From an uncultured Paracoccaceae bacterium (GTDB lineage: Bacteria > Pseudomonadota > Alphaproteobacteria > Rhodobacterales > Rhodobacteraceae): DNA of 64,000 bases. The notes under the pieces are model-generated. The model was not told the DNA's origin and did no database searches. It saw only the letters and a list, made by a program, of their open reading frames with translations. The position numbers were made by a program, and so were the translations under genes. The stretch is from contig CANLEQ010000014.1 of assembly GCA_947489705.1 (NCBI GenBank), positions 27,649 to 91,648 on the forward strand, written 5' to 3'. Position 1 is the first letter of the stretch. The number at the start of each line of letters is the position of its first letter. Positions 24,640-33,878 of the stretch are shown piece by piece.

Positions 24640-25572
24640 ATGCTCACGACCACGCGCCTTTCCCTTTCGCTCGGAGCCGGGCTTCTTCTCGGCACCGCCG
24701 CCACGGCTCAAGACGCCACGTTCGGCCCGCTCGTCACGGCCGCGACGCTTGAACCCGATCTGGCGCAGGTCGAGGTGCTCGACATCCGCGACGACACCTA
24801 TGCCGACGGCCATCTTCCGGGGGCGGTCAACGCGCCCTACGGCCTCTTCCGGGGCCCCGCCGACAATCCCGGCCAGGTCCCGGGCACGGAGGAGCTGAGC
24901 ACGATCCTGGGCGATCTCGGACTCGAGCCGTCCGACCGGGTGGTGATCGCCTATCAGGGCGAGGATGTCAGCGATTTCGGCGCCGCGGCACGGGTCTACT
25001 GGACGCTGAAATCGAGCGGTTTCGAGGATATCTCGATCCTCAACGGCGGCATCAACGCCTGGACCGAAGCCGGGTTCGACCTGTCGGAGGAGGCCGTCGA
25101 GGTGCAGCCCTCCGACATCGAGCTGACCTGGAACGACCGCTGGACCGCGACCGCCGAGACGGTCGAGGCGGCGCTCGAGCAGGGCGACACGCTGCTGCTC
25201 GACGCGCGTCCCGAAAGCTTCTGGAACGGCGAACAGGCCCATTCCGCCGCCGCCAAACCCGGCACGATCCCGCAATCGGAATATTTCGAGCATGCCGGCT
25301 GGTTCTCGGACGGGCCGACCATCGTCGATGCGGAGGCCGCCGTCGCCCTGGCCCAGGAGCAGGATTTCACCGGCGCGGAAGAGATCATCTCGTTCTGCAA
25401 CACCGGCCATTGGGCGGCGACCAACTGGTTCGCCCTGTCGGAGCTGGCGGGCATCGACAACGTGAAGCTCTATCCCGAAAGCGTGGTCGGCTGGTCCAAT
25501 GCCGGCTACGAGATGGCCAACGTGCCCGGTCCGATCCGGACCATGTGGAACAAGGTGAAATCGGCGTTCTGA
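24640..25572 (+). CDS. periplasmic thiosulfate sulfurtransferase (tandem rhodanese)
   Basis: A 310-residue exported sulfurtransferase. An N-terminal signal peptide (LSLSLGAGLLLGTAATAQ, cleavage near residue 24) is followed by two rhodanese domains. The first (about 28-150) begins VLDIRDDTYADGHLPGAVNAPYG and lacks a catalytic cysteine; the second (about 160-305) has LLLDARPESFWNG and the active-site loop with Cys in ISFCNTGHWAAT. The YeeE/YedE transporter gene starts 21 bp downstream, so an operon that handles thiosulfate or sulfane sulfur across the membrane is likely. Whether it serves detoxification or sulfur supply is not evident. Confidence 0.92.
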   Translation: MLTTTRLSLSLGAGLLLGTAATAQDATFGPLVTAATLEPDLAQVEVLDIRDDTYADGHLPGAVNAPYGLFRGPADNPGQVPGTEELSTILGDLGLEPSDRVVIAYQGEDVSDFGAAARVYWTLKSSGFEDISILNGGINAWTEAGFDLSEEAVEVQPSDIELTWNDRWTATAETVEAALEQGDTLLLDARPESFWNGEQAHSAAAKPGTIPQSEYFEHAGWFSDGPTIVDAEAAVALAQEQDFTGAEEIISFCNTGHWAATNWFALSELAGIDNVKLYPESVVGWSNAGYEMANVPGPIRTMWNKVKSAF

Positions 25573-25593
25573 TCGCCTGAAAAGGAGGCGCCC

Positions 25594-26718
25594 ATGGCCA
25601 GTCCCGCGATACCGGCGCCGCAAAGCGGTGCGCCCTCAACGGGGATCCGCGCCGCCCTGGTCGCGGCAGCTCTGGCCGTCGCGCTGGCCGTGGGGCTGAT
25701 GGTGGGGGTGCGCTACGGTCTGCTGATCCTTATCGGCCTGGGCTTCGGCATCACGCTCGAGGGGTTCCGCTTCGGTTTTGCCGGGCCCTGGCGGCGAATG
25801 ATCACCGAGCGCGATCCGGGCGGCCTTCTGGGCCATCTGCTGGCCATAGCACTCGTGGCCGTGGTGGCCATCCCGCTGCTCTCGGCGTCGGGTCCGGAGC
25901 TCATCGGGGCGCATGCGCCGGTGGGGCTCGCCATGATCGGCGGGGCCTTCGTCTTCGGCGCGGCGATGCAGGTGGTGCTGGGCTGCGGCTCGGGCTCGCT
26001 GGTCAATGCGGGATCGGGCAACGCGGTCGGCGTCGTGGCCCTGCCGTTCTTTGCCATCGGCTCGTTCCTCGGGGCCTACAACCTCGTCTGGTGGACCTCG
26101 CTGGGATCGCTGCCGGTCGTGGCGCTCGAGGGCACCGGCGGGCTCGCGATCACGCTGGCGGGCCTCGCGGCGGTCGCGGCCTTCGTGCTGTGGCTGGCGC
26201 CTGCGGAATTGCGCCGGATCCCGCGCCGCTATGTCTGGGCGGCGACGTTCCTGGCACTCTTCGCGCTTCTCAACATCGTGGTCGCCGGACAGCCCTGGGG
26301 CGTGGTCTACGGGCTGGGGCTCTGGGCCGCCAAGGGGGCGACGGCGCTCGGCATCCCGACCGAGCCCTCGGCCTTCTGGGGCCTGCCCGCCAATCAGGCA
26401 CGGATCGCCGAGAGCCTTCTGACCGACGTGACCTCGCTCACCAATCTGGGGCTCATCGGCGGCGCGCTGCTGGTCACGGTGTGGCGCGGGGATCTCACCA
26501 AGGCCCTGCCGCAGATGCCCGCCCGCGCCTGGGCCGCGACGATCGTGGCGGGGTTCCTGCTGGGCTATTCCTCGCGCCTCGCCTTCGGCTGCAACGTGGG
26601 CGCGTTCTTTTCGGGCATCTCCACCGGCTCGCTGCATGGCTGGGCGTGGTTCGCGGCCGGATTCGCGGGATCGGCCGTGGGCGTGAAGCTGCGCCCGGGT
26701 CTGGGCTTCGGGGGCTGA
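25594..26718 (+). CDS. YeeE/YedE family (TsuA-like) sulfur-compound transporter
   Basis: Inner-membrane protein of 374 residues with about nine to ten hydrophobic segments. The family cysteines are present in MQVVLGCGSGSLVNAGSG and in RLAFGCNVGAFFSGISTGSLHGW, which in TsuA line the thiosulfate path. It is preceded by a GGAGG-type ribosome site and follows the rhodanese gene by 21 bp. The pairing of a YeeE/YedE transporter with a sulfurtransferase is common in bacteria. Thiosulfate uptake is the likely job; export of another sulfur species is possible. Confidence 0.9.
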   Translation: MASPAIPAPQSGAPSTGIRAALVAAALAVALAVGLMVGVRYGLLILIGLGFGITLEGFRFGFAGPWRRMITERDPGGLLGHLLAIALVAVVAIPLLSASGPELIGAHAPVGLAMIGGAFVFGAAMQVVLGCGSGSLVNAGSGNAVGVVALPFFAIGSFLGAYNLVWWTSLGSLPVVALEGTGGLAITLAGLAAVAAFVLWLAPAELRRIPRRYVWAATFLALFALLNIVVAGQPWGVVYGLGLWAAKGATALGIPTEPSAFWGLPANQARIAESLLTDVTSLTNLGLIGGALLVTVWRGDLTKALPQMPARAWAATIVAGFLLGYSSRLAFGCNVGAFFSGISTGSLHGWAWFAAGFAGSAVGVKLRPGLGFGG

Positions 26719-26719
26719 G

Positions 26720-26890
26720 ATGACGCGCAGGACCACCGCCGCGATCGTGCTGGCTTTCGTCGCCGGCCTTCTCGCATTCGACCTCTCGGCGTCCGAGCCG
26801 CCCGACATCTATGCCCAGCCCCCCGCGATCGCGCTCGGATCGGGGGCCGTCGCCTCGGGCGCCCATTGCGCGTCACTGCCGACGGAGTGA
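26720..26890 (+). CDS. short secreted or membrane-anchored hypothetical protein
   Basis: A 56-codon frame that starts one base after the transporter stop (TGAGATG). It begins MTRRTTAAIVLAFVAGLLAF, a basic n-region and hydrophobic helix typical of a signal peptide or anchor, and then a Pro/Ala-rich tail ending HCASLPTE. The tight spacing supports translation with the rhodanese-transporter operon. No family recognised, and it may be a chance frame. Confidence 0.45.
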   Translation: MTRRTTAAIVLAFVAGLLAFDLSASEPPDIYAQPPAIALGSGAVASGAHCASLPTE

Positions 26891-27030
26891 GCGCGCCGCC
26901 GGCGCCTGCCGGATCTGCACCGCGACCCGTTCGACCGGATCCTGCTGGCCCAGGCCCGCTGCGAAGGGCTCACCCTGGCGACGGCCGACGCGCAGCTGTT
27001 CGCTATGGCGCGGACGTCCTGCGGATCTGA
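26891..27030 (+). pseudogene. degenerate vapC (PIN-domain toxin) 3' fragment
   Basis: Frame from about 26906 reads LPDLHRDPFDRILLAQARCEGLTLATADAQL-type sequence, the C-terminal third of a VapC PIN-domain ribonuclease, including the conserved HRDPFDRxLxAQA and TADAQL segments. After the TADAQL segment the reading must shift by one base to give RYGADVLRI and its stop at 27028, the normal VapC end. The N-terminal part with the first catalytic aspartates and any vapB antitoxin are missing. It is therefore a dead remnant of a toxin-antitoxin module, lying between the sulfur operon and the HAD gene. Confidence 0.8.
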
Positions 27031-27111
27031 TCGCGCCCGGCATGTGGAACCGTGCGGGCAGGCCGCGCGCTTCGACAGGAGCTTGGCCCCCGACGAAAGG
27101 ACGTGCGCCCC

Positions 27112-27828
27112 GTGACCCAGGATCCACCCGCGCCGATCCTCGTCTTCGACGTGAACGAGACGCTGCTCGACATCACCACGCTCGAACCGCTCTTCGAGCG
27201 TCTCTTCGGGGATGCGCGGATGCTGCGCGAATGGTTCGCGCAGCTGGTCCTCTATTCCCAGACGATGACGCTTTCGGGGCTCTACACCCCGTTCGGGGAA
27301 CTGGGGGTGGGCGCGCTGCGCATGATGGGCGAGATCGGGGGCGTGGAGATCGCCGACGCCGACGTGCACGAGATGCAGGTGCGGATGGGATCGATGCCCG
27401 CGCACGGCGATGTCGCCTCCGGCCTCGAGCGGCTGCGCGATGCGGGCTACCGCCTCGTCACGCTGACCAATTCGCCGCCCTCGCACGCGCCCAGCCCGCT
27501 GGAGAAATCGGGGCTCGACGGCTATTTCGAACGATCGTTCAGCGTCGATGCGGTGGAGCGGTTCAAGCCAGCGCCCGAAACCTACGGCCTCGTGGCGCGC
27601 GAGATGGGCGTCGAGACCCGGGATCTCTGCCTCGTCGCGTGCCATCTTTGGGACACGATCGGGGCGCAGTCGGCCGGATGCCGCGGCGCGTTCCTGACCC
27701 GGCCGCACAATGCGTGGCTTCCCGCCACGAACGTGCCGCGCCCCGACATCGTCGCTGCGGACATGGCGGATCTGACGCGGCGGATCATCGCCCGATGGCC
27801 CCTCGAGGCGGATGGCCGAGAAGGCTGA
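27112..27828 (+). CDS. haloacid dehalogenase type II-like hydrolase
   Basis: HAD-superfamily hydrolase of 238 residues. The nucleophile motif is LVFDVNETLLD (Asp13); motif II is LVTLTNSPPS, motif III has the lysine in RFKPAPETYGLVARE, and motif IV is VACHLWDTIGAQSAG. The DVNETLLD form and overall size fit (S)-2-haloacid dehalogenases, although related phosphatases share it. GTG 27112 is chosen because it gives the family N-terminus and has GAAAGGA about 8 nt upstream. It converges with the phosphomannomutase gene. Substrate unknown. Confidence 0.85.
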   Translation: MTQDPPAPILVFDVNETLLDITTLEPLFERLFGDARMLREWFAQLVLYSQTMTLSGLYTPFGELGVGALRMMGEIGGVEIADADVHEMQVRMGSMPAHGDVASGLERLRDAGYRLVTLTNSPPSHAPSPLEKSGLDGYFERSFSVDAVERFKPAPETYGLVAREMGVETRDLCLVACHLWDTIGAQSAGCRGAFLTRPHNAWLPATNVPRPDIVAADMADLTRRIIARWPLEADGREG

Positions 27829-27835
27829 GGCGCGA

Positions 27836-29230
27836 TCAGGCAGACATCGCCGCGCGGGCGCGAGACATGCCGCGCGCCAGAAGCGCCTCGGCCGCCGCCG
27901 CATCCTCGGCCTCGGCATAGACGCGCAACTCGGCGGCGTTGCCCGACATCCGCAGATGCACGATGTCGCCGCCCGGATGGACCATCCGCACCCCGTCGGT
28001 CAGATCGAGCGTGACGCTGTCGCCGTCCCAGAAATCGGCGCGCGCGGCCGCGTCGTCCTTCAGCGCGTCGATCCAGGCGATTGCGCGGGCCCGGTCCACG
28101 TCCTGCAGCCGGTCGGCGGCGGTGACACGCGCGGGAAGATCCTCGATCAGCGCGGCGAGGCTCGTGCCCCGCGCCTTCGCGGCCATCAGCGGCACGATCA
28201 GCGGCAGCACCGCGTCGCGCGTCAGAAGCGCGTCGACGCCCAGGGCGGAAAAGCCCAGCAGGAACCCGCCATTGGCCTCGAACCCCACGACGGCCTTGCC
28301 CGCGAGATCGGCCATGCCGGCGATCACGAAGGGCGATCCGATCCGCGTGCGCCGCACGGTCTCGAAGCCCAGACCCTCGATCAGCGTGTTCGAGGTCACC
28401 GGCGTCACCACACAGCGCGCGCCCAGGTGCCGCGCCGTCAGCGCGCCCAGCGTATCGCCGGGGATGACCCGGCCCGCCGCATCGGCCAGGAGCGGCCGGT
28501 CGGCATCGCCGTCGGTCGACAGGATCGCGTCGAAGCCCTCCGCGGCCCAGGTCGCGAGATCGGCGCGCGTGGCCTCCGAGACGGCCTCGGTATCGACCGG
28601 AACGAAGGCGTCGGAGCGCGCAAGCTCGGTCACGCGCGCGCCCATGTCCCGCAGAAGACCCGCCAGGAGGTCGCGTGCGACGCTCGAATGGGCATAGAGC
28701 CCCAGATGCAGCCCCGACAGCGCCTCCGGCCCGAAGGCGTCGAGGTAACGCGCGGCATAGGCGTCGCAGGCCGCGCGGTTCGTCTCGGGATCGACCTGCG
28801 GCACCGGCGGCAGGGCCGGCACCGCGCCCTGCGCGGCCTCGACGATGGCGGCCTCGTGCGATTTGGTGATCTCGTGCCCGCCGCGGGTATAGAACTTGAG
28901 CCCGTTGCGATCGGCCGGGATGTGACTGCCGGTGACCATGATGGCACCCGCATCGACCTGCTGCGCGGCGAGCGCCAGAGCGGGCGTCGGCAGCGTCCCC
29001 ATAAGCACCGGCAGCGCCCCCGCCCCCGCCACGGCCCGGGCGGCAATGCGGGCGATGGCGGGCGACGAGCCGCGCAGGTCCTCGCCGATGAGGACGGTCG
29101 TGCCCGCATCGCAGGACGTGACGAAGCCCGCGACATGACGGGCCACCAGATCCTCGGTCAGGGCAACGACCAGGCCGCGCAGGCCGGACGTGCCGAATTT
29201 CGGGGCCTCGATCGGATCACGTTCTGGCAT
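27836..29230 (-). CDS. manB: phosphomannomutase
   Basis: Cytoplasmic enzyme of the alpha-D-phosphohexomutase family that converts mannose 6-phosphate to mannose 1-phosphate. The 464 residues contain KFGTSGLRG at the N-terminus, the phosphoserine loop VTGSHIPADRNGLKF (a TGSHxP variant), the metal loop STDGDADRPLL and the sugar-binding FEANGGFLLG. The start ATG 29230 lies within the 3' end of manC (14-bp overlap), so the two are one translationally coupled operon supplying GDP-mannose. The C-terminal phosphate-binding RMSGNAAELRVYAEAE is intact. Confidence 0.94.
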   Translation of the reverse strand: MPERDPIEAPKFGTSGLRGLVVALTEDLVARHVAGFVTSCDAGTTVLIGEDLRGSSPAIARIAARAVAGAGALPVLMGTLPTPALALAAQQVDAGAIMVTGSHIPADRNGLKFYTRGGHEITKSHEAAIVEAAQGAVPALPPVPQVDPETNRAACDAYAARYLDAFGPEALSGLHLGLYAHSSVARDLLAGLLRDMGARVTELARSDAFVPVDTEAVSEATRADLATWAAEGFDAILSTDGDADRPLLADAAGRVIPGDTLGALTARHLGARCVVTPVTSNTLIEGLGFETVRRTRIGSPFVIAGMADLAGKAVVGFEANGGFLLGFSALGVDALLTRDAVLPLIVPLMAAKARGTSLAALIEDLPARVTAADRLQDVDRARAIAWIDALKDDAAARADFWDGDSVTLDLTDGVRMVHPGGDIVHLRMSGNAAELRVYAEAEDAAAAEALLARGMSRARAAMSA

Positions 29231-30656
29231 AGACGTCCTCGTAGCGCACGATGTCGTCCTCGCCCAGATAGGAGCCCGTCTGCACCTCGATGAGCACCAT
29301 GGGCAGCTTGCCGGGATTTTCCATCCGGTGGACGGCCCCCAGCGGGATGTAGACGCCCTCGTTCTCGGTGGCGAGCTTGACCTCGTCGTCGACGGTGATG
29401 CGCGCGGTGCCCTCGACCACGATCCAGTGCTCGGAGCGGTGATGGTGGCTTTGCAGGCTGAGCGCGGCACCGGGATGGACCACGATGCGCTTGACCTGGA
29501 ACCGGCCGCCGATCACCAGGCTCTCGTACCAGCCCCAGGGGCGGTAATCGCGCGGCAGGGTCTTGGCCTGCTTGTGGCCGCTCGCATGGAGCTTCGCCAC
29601 GGCCTGCTTGACCTCCTGCGCGCGGTCCTTGTGGGCCACGAGGACCGCGTCGGGCATGGCCACCGCCACGATGTCGTCGAGACCGATGCCCACGATCGCC
29701 TGGTCGGGGTTTTCCGAGCGCAGCAGCGAATTGGTGCAATCCATCGCGATGGCGGGGCCCGACAGCGCCATGCCGTCCTCTTCGGTCTCGCGCCAGACGG
29801 CCTTCCAGTCGCCCAGATCCGACCAGTCGCCCCGATAGGGCATGACCGACAGGTTCCGGGCCTTCTCCATCACCGCGTAATCGACCGAGATCGGCGTGAT
29901 CTGCGACCAGGGCCCGGCATTGAGCCGCAGGAAGCCCAGGTCGCGCCGCCCCTCGGCCACCGCCGTCTCGACATGGTGCAGCACCTCGGGCGCATGCTCG
30001 GCGAAGGCCGCGCGCATCACGTCGGCGCGGAAGAGGAAGATGCCGGCATTCCAGAGATAATGCCCGTCCTCGATCATGCTCTGCGCGGTCTCGAGATCGG
30101 GTTTTTCCACGAACCGGGCGAGCGGGCCCGGGCGCGTGGCATCGGGGGCGCCTTCGAGCTGCAGGTAGCCATAGCCCGTCTCGGGCCGGTCGGGGGTGAT
30201 CCCGAAGGTGACGATCCGGCCCTCGCGGGCGGCGGGGGCGGCGGCGGCGATGGTGTCGGCGAAGCCTTGGGTGTCGGGGATCAGGTGATCGGAGGGCGCC
30301 ACGAGAACCAGCGTCTCGGGGCCGTTCTCCATCGCCTGCAGCGTGGCGGCCAGCACGGCGGGCGCGGTATCGCGGCCTTCGGGCTCGATCAGGACGGGGC
30401 CGGGATCGATGCGCTGCGCGGCCAGCTGCTCGGTCACGACGAAGCGGAAATCCTCGGTCGTGACGATGATCGGCGCGGCGAAGCCCGGGCCCGCCAGCCG
30501 CTGGGCCGAGGCCTGGAAGAGGCTCGTCTCGCCGATGAGCGGGGCGAATTGCTTGGGATAGCTCGCCCGGCTGAGCGGCCAGAGCCGCGTGCCCGACCCG
30601 CCTGACAGGATGACGGGGACGATATCGGTGTTCGGGGTCTGCGGCGAAGGGAGCAT
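29217..30656 (-). CDS. manC: mannose-1-phosphate guanylyltransferase / mannose-6-phosphate isomerase
   Basis: Bifunctional type II enzyme of 479 residues. The N-terminal nucleotidyltransferase has VILSGGSGTRLWPLSRASYPKQF (GTP-binding loop and catalytic lysine) and FVEKPDLETAQSM; the C-terminal cupin isomerase has RPWGWYE, QSHHHRSEHWIVVEGTARITVDD with metal-binding histidines, and YIPLGAVHRMENPGK. Start ATG 30656 is chosen at MLPSPQTP; 30 upstream in-frame codons show no similarity. It is the first gene of the manC-manB unit and makes GDP-mannose, the precursor for gmd and fcl in the same window. Confidence 0.95.
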   Translation of the reverse strand: MLPSPQTPNTDIVPVILSGGSGTRLWPLSRASYPKQFAPLIGETSLFQASAQRLAGPGFAAPIIVTTEDFRFVVTEQLAAQRIDPGPVLIEPEGRDTAPAVLAATLQAMENGPETLVLVAPSDHLIPDTQGFADTIAAAAPAAREGRIVTFGITPDRPETGYGYLQLEGAPDATRPGPLARFVEKPDLETAQSMIEDGHYLWNAGIFLFRADVMRAAFAEHAPEVLHHVETAVAEGRRDLGFLRLNAGPWSQITPISVDYAVMEKARNLSVMPYRGDWSDLGDWKAVWRETEEDGMALSGPAIAMDCTNSLLRSENPDQAIVGIGLDDIVAVAMPDAVLVAHKDRAQEVKQAVAKLHASGHKQAKTLPRDYRPWGWYESLVIGGRFQVKRIVVHPGAALSLQSHHHRSEHWIVVEGTARITVDDEVKLATENEGVYIPLGAVHRMENPGKLPMVLIEVQTGSYLGEDDIVRYEDVYART

Positions 30657-30965
30657 GAAAGGGTCCTCGAAACGTGGCAAGCGGTCCCGGCCGCGGGGCC
30701 GGTTGCAAAAATCGGCACGAGGGCCGGCGGGTCCCGGAATGGCCAAAGATCCCGCGAGGCGCGCAGGCGGTGTCCATCTCGCCGGCGGCGCCGACCGTCT
30801 CTTGGTGTCGTGCTATGCCGAAACGGGCACCACTTGTCGAGATCGCGCAACAACAAGCTGCGGATATGGTGAATGAAATGCCCGCGCCGCCCCGCCGCGC
30901 GCTTGCGGCTTTTCGCCTCCGGCGAGATCGGCTAGGGACGGCGCGAAACGGGATAGAGATCCGGA
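30657..30965. other. divergent intergenic region between manC and the glycosyltransferase/propeller gene
   Basis: This stretch must hold the promoters of both divergent units. The part around 30830-30870 is less GC-rich than its surroundings. I see no clear operator, RNA gene or convincing open frame. Confidence 0.5.
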
Positions 30966-33878
30966 ATGTCAGGCCTCCGAGGTGGATTGAAACGGCTGGC
31001 CGCGCGCGGCATCGCGACGGGTCACGAGATCGCCATGCCGGTCTTCGACGGCACCGACGCGGCGCGGTGGCGGGTGCGCGACGCCGGCACGCTCCGGCTC
31101 GTGGCGTTGCGCGCGGGGCTCAGGCTCGGAACCTGGGAGCGGGCGGAGCGGCTGATCGTAGTGCTCGGCCGCGATGCCGACAACGTTGCCGCGTTCCTCA
31201 ACAGCCACCCCCAGGGGCGCGTCGTGCCGTCGTTCGATCTCTTGGCGCTGCGGCGCGCGGCCCTCGCCCCCGCGCGCCTCGCCGCGCTGATCCGCCTGCA
31301 TGCGAGGGCCTTCCGGGATACAGGCGGCCGCTGGGACGGGCGACGGATGGGAACGGCGCCCGCCGGCGACGAGCGGGCGGTTCTCTGCCTCGGCATCGGA
31401 TGGCCGCACGGCTTGCCCGAGGATGCGGGCGATCTGCTGGCCGATCTGGCCCGCGCCATCGCGCCCCGGCGGCTCGGGATCGTCCAGGCGGGCGAGGGCG
31501 GGGGCGATCTGCGCGCGCGCGTCGCGGACGGGGACTGGCTCGATCTGTCGCCGGCGGCCCTGAGCGGGGATGCCGGCGCGCGCGGCGCGCTTCTCGATTT
31601 CGCGGGCCTGGACCGGGGCGCGATGCCCGGCGATGCCGAGCCACCCTCGGAGATCTCGGTCGCGCGCGTCCATGTGATGTCGTGCCTGTCGGTCGCCCAT
31701 GACCTCGCCTTGCTGCCGCATTTCCTCGACCATTATACCGGTCTGGGCGTGGTGCCGGGCAACATCCACGTCATCCTCAACGCGCGCGACGCCGACGCGC
31801 CGGAGCTCTACCGGGCGCGCGAGATCCTCGTCGCGCGGGGCATCGCGCCGGGTACGCCCTGGATCGGCCCCTATTCCAGCACCGAGATGTGGGAGCGTCG
31901 CCGCGCCCTGCACCGCGCGCATACGGGGCCGGGCGATTGGGCGATCAGCGCCGATGTGGACGAGCTTCACGTCTATCCCGAAGGGCTGGCCGCGACGCTC
32001 TGGGCCCTGCGCCACCACGAGGCCGACTGGCTGCAGGGGCCGATGATCGACCGCGTGGCCCCCGGCGGCCGGCTTGCCCCCGTGGAGGCCGACCTGCCCC
32101 TCTGGGACCAGTTCCCGATCGAGGGCGACCTCATGTGCCAGATCAGCCGCCGCTCCGAGCTCAAGGATGGCGGCGGCACCGTGAAGGCCATGCTGATGGC
32201 GTCGCATCTGCTGCCGGGCCTCGGCGGGCACGGGGTGATCCGGGCCGAATGCGCCGCCCGCGCGAACGAGATGGCCACGGCCGCCGGCATCGATATCGAA
32301 CATCCCAGATCGGCGCTCGAGCGGTCGCTCCACCGGGCCTGGAAATGGCAGCCCGGGCCGCTCTGGGGCAGCAATATCGGCGGCCATCCGCGGATCACCG
32401 ACCCGGTCTTCCGCTTGTCCTTTCCGGCCTATGTGGCGCATTTCAAATGGCGCGACGTGCTGGTGGAGGAACTGGCACGGCGCCGCGCCTCGGGGCTGCA
32501 GACCGAAGCCGCGACGCGCTATTCCACGCAATTGCAGGATTTCCTCAAGGATCGCGGCACGATCGATCTGGGCCGCATGGCGATCCGGCGCGCCTGGCAC
32601 CGGCCGCGCGACTGGGCGGCGCAGCTCGACCATCTGCGCGCCGAGGCCCGTCGCCGCGACGCGCCCGAGGGGCGCTATCCCCGGGCGCTCTGGCAATGGC
32701 CGCGGGCGGAGCCGGGCTGGCGCGTGCGGCAGCTGAGCTTCGGCTCGGCCAGCGGCATCGGCCATTTCCACAGCTATTACGACATTCCCGTCCTCGACGC
32801 CGCCGAGACGCGGATCGCCGCCGTGCGCACCGACATTCCCCAGCGGCCGCCCGATCCCGGCGACCGGGTCACGGTGGGCACCGTGGGCCTCGACGGGACC
32901 GGCTTCACCGAGATCGCCGAGACCCACGCCTGGAGCTGGCAGCAGGGGCCGATGCTGCAATGGCTGCCCGGAGACGAGGACAGGCTGATCTGGAACGATC
33001 GGGAGGGGGCGGATTTTGTCGCCCGCATCGCGTCGTCCGATGGGGGCAACGCGCGCCGACTCGACCGGCCGATCTATGCGCTGTCCCCGGACGGGCAGGC
33101 GGGGCTCAGCCTCGATTTCGCGCGGCTCGACGCGCTCCGGCCGGGCTACGGCTATGCCGGGGGCCGGGCCGACCTCGACGATCCCGCGCCCGAAGGGGAC
33201 GGGATCTGGCGCGTGGATCTCGAGACCGGCGCGGCACGGTTGATCCTGCCGCTGGCGCGTGCGCGCGAGGCGCTGATGGCCATCCTCGGGGCCGAGGAAC
33301 GGGCCGAGCATCAGGGGGCGGGCTATGTCTACTGGTTCAACCATTGCAAGGTCGCGCCCGGGGGCGGGCGTTTCACGGTCAAGCTGCGCTGGCGCCGGCC
33401 CGGCGGCGGCTGGAACGGCACGATGGGCGTCAGCGTCACCTGCGGCATGGACGGGACCGATCCCCGCGTCATCGCGCGCGCCACGTCGCACGTGATCTGG
33501 CTCGACGACCGGCAGCTCTATTTCTGGAACCAGGGGGCGGGCTACGTGGCGCTCAAGGACGATGCCGAGGCGAGCTGGCCGCGCGAGACCGAGATTTTCG
33601 ATCGCGGCATCTTCACCGCCAACGTGCATCTGCGCCATATCCCCGACGATCCCGCCCGCATGGTCTTCGACACCCCTTACGCGGAGGATGTGGGCCTAAA
33701 CCTTTTCGACCGCGAGACGGGCGAGGTCGCGCCGATCGCCCGCTGGGGCGGGCATGTGCCTGCGAAGGGGCAGTTCCGCTGCGACCTGCACCCGGTGCCC
33801 ACGCGCGACGGCGGCCGCATCGTCGTCTCGTCACCCGCCGACGGGATGCGCCAGATCTACGTGGCGGAGCGGACATGA
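30966..33878 (+). CDS. glycosyltransferase fused to a C-terminal beta-propeller-like domain
   Basis: A 970-residue protein. Residues about 230-540 form a GT92/GT2-like transferase: MSCLSVAHDLALLPHFLDHYTGLGV, VILNARDAD and the acidic ISADVDELHVYPEG (D330-V-D332-E333). From about 620 to the end the sequence is a series of strand-rich repeats of the kind RIAAVRTDIP..., LQWLPGDEDRLIWND, YALSPDGQAGLSLDF, HVIWLDDRQLYFWN and IVVSSPADGMRQIYVAE, typical of TolB/oligogalacturonate-lyase-like propellers. There is no signal peptide, so the propeller is cytoplasmic and probably binds glycan. The stop overlaps the next start (ATGA), indicating coupling to a second GT92-like gene. Confidence 0.85.
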   Translation: MSGLRGGLKRLAARGIATGHEIAMPVFDGTDAARWRVRDAGTLRLVALRAGLRLGTWERAERLIVVLGRDADNVAAFLNSHPQGRVVPSFDLLALRRAALAPARLAALIRLHARAFRDTGGRWDGRRMGTAPAGDERAVLCLGIGWPHGLPEDAGDLLADLARAIAPRRLGIVQAGEGGGDLRARVADGDWLDLSPAALSGDAGARGALLDFAGLDRGAMPGDAEPPSEISVARVHVMSCLSVAHDLALLPHFLDHYTGLGVVPGNIHVILNARDADAPELYRAREILVARGIAPGTPWIGPYSSTEMWERRRALHRAHTGPGDWAISADVDELHVYPEGLAATLWALRHHEADWLQGPMIDRVAPGGRLAPVEADLPLWDQFPIEGDLMCQISRRSELKDGGGTVKAMLMASHLLPGLGGHGVIRAECAARANEMATAAGIDIEHPRSALERSLHRAWKWQPGPLWGSNIGGHPRITDPVFRLSFPAYVAHFKWRDVLVEELARRRASGLQTEAATRYSTQLQDFLKDRGTIDLGRMAIRRAWHRPRDWAAQLDHLRAEARRRDAPEGRYPRALWQWPRAEPGWRVRQLSFGSASGIGHFHSYYDIPVLDAAETRIAAVRTDIPQRPPDPGDRVTVGTVGLDGTGFTEIAETHAWSWQQGPMLQWLPGDEDRLIWNDREGADFVARIASSDGGNARRLDRPIYALSPDGQAGLSLDFARLDALRPGYGYAGGRADLDDPAPEGDGIWRVDLETGAARLILPLARAREALMAILGAEERAEHQGAGYVYWFNHCKVAPGGGRFTVKLRWRRPGGGWNGTMGVSVTCGMDGTDPRVIARATSHVIWLDDRQLYFWNQGAGYVALKDDAEASWPRETEIFDRGIFTANVHLRHIPDDPARMVFDTPYAEDVGLNLFDRETGEVAPIARWGGHVPAKGQFRCDLHPVPTRDGGRIVVSSPADGMRQIYVAERT

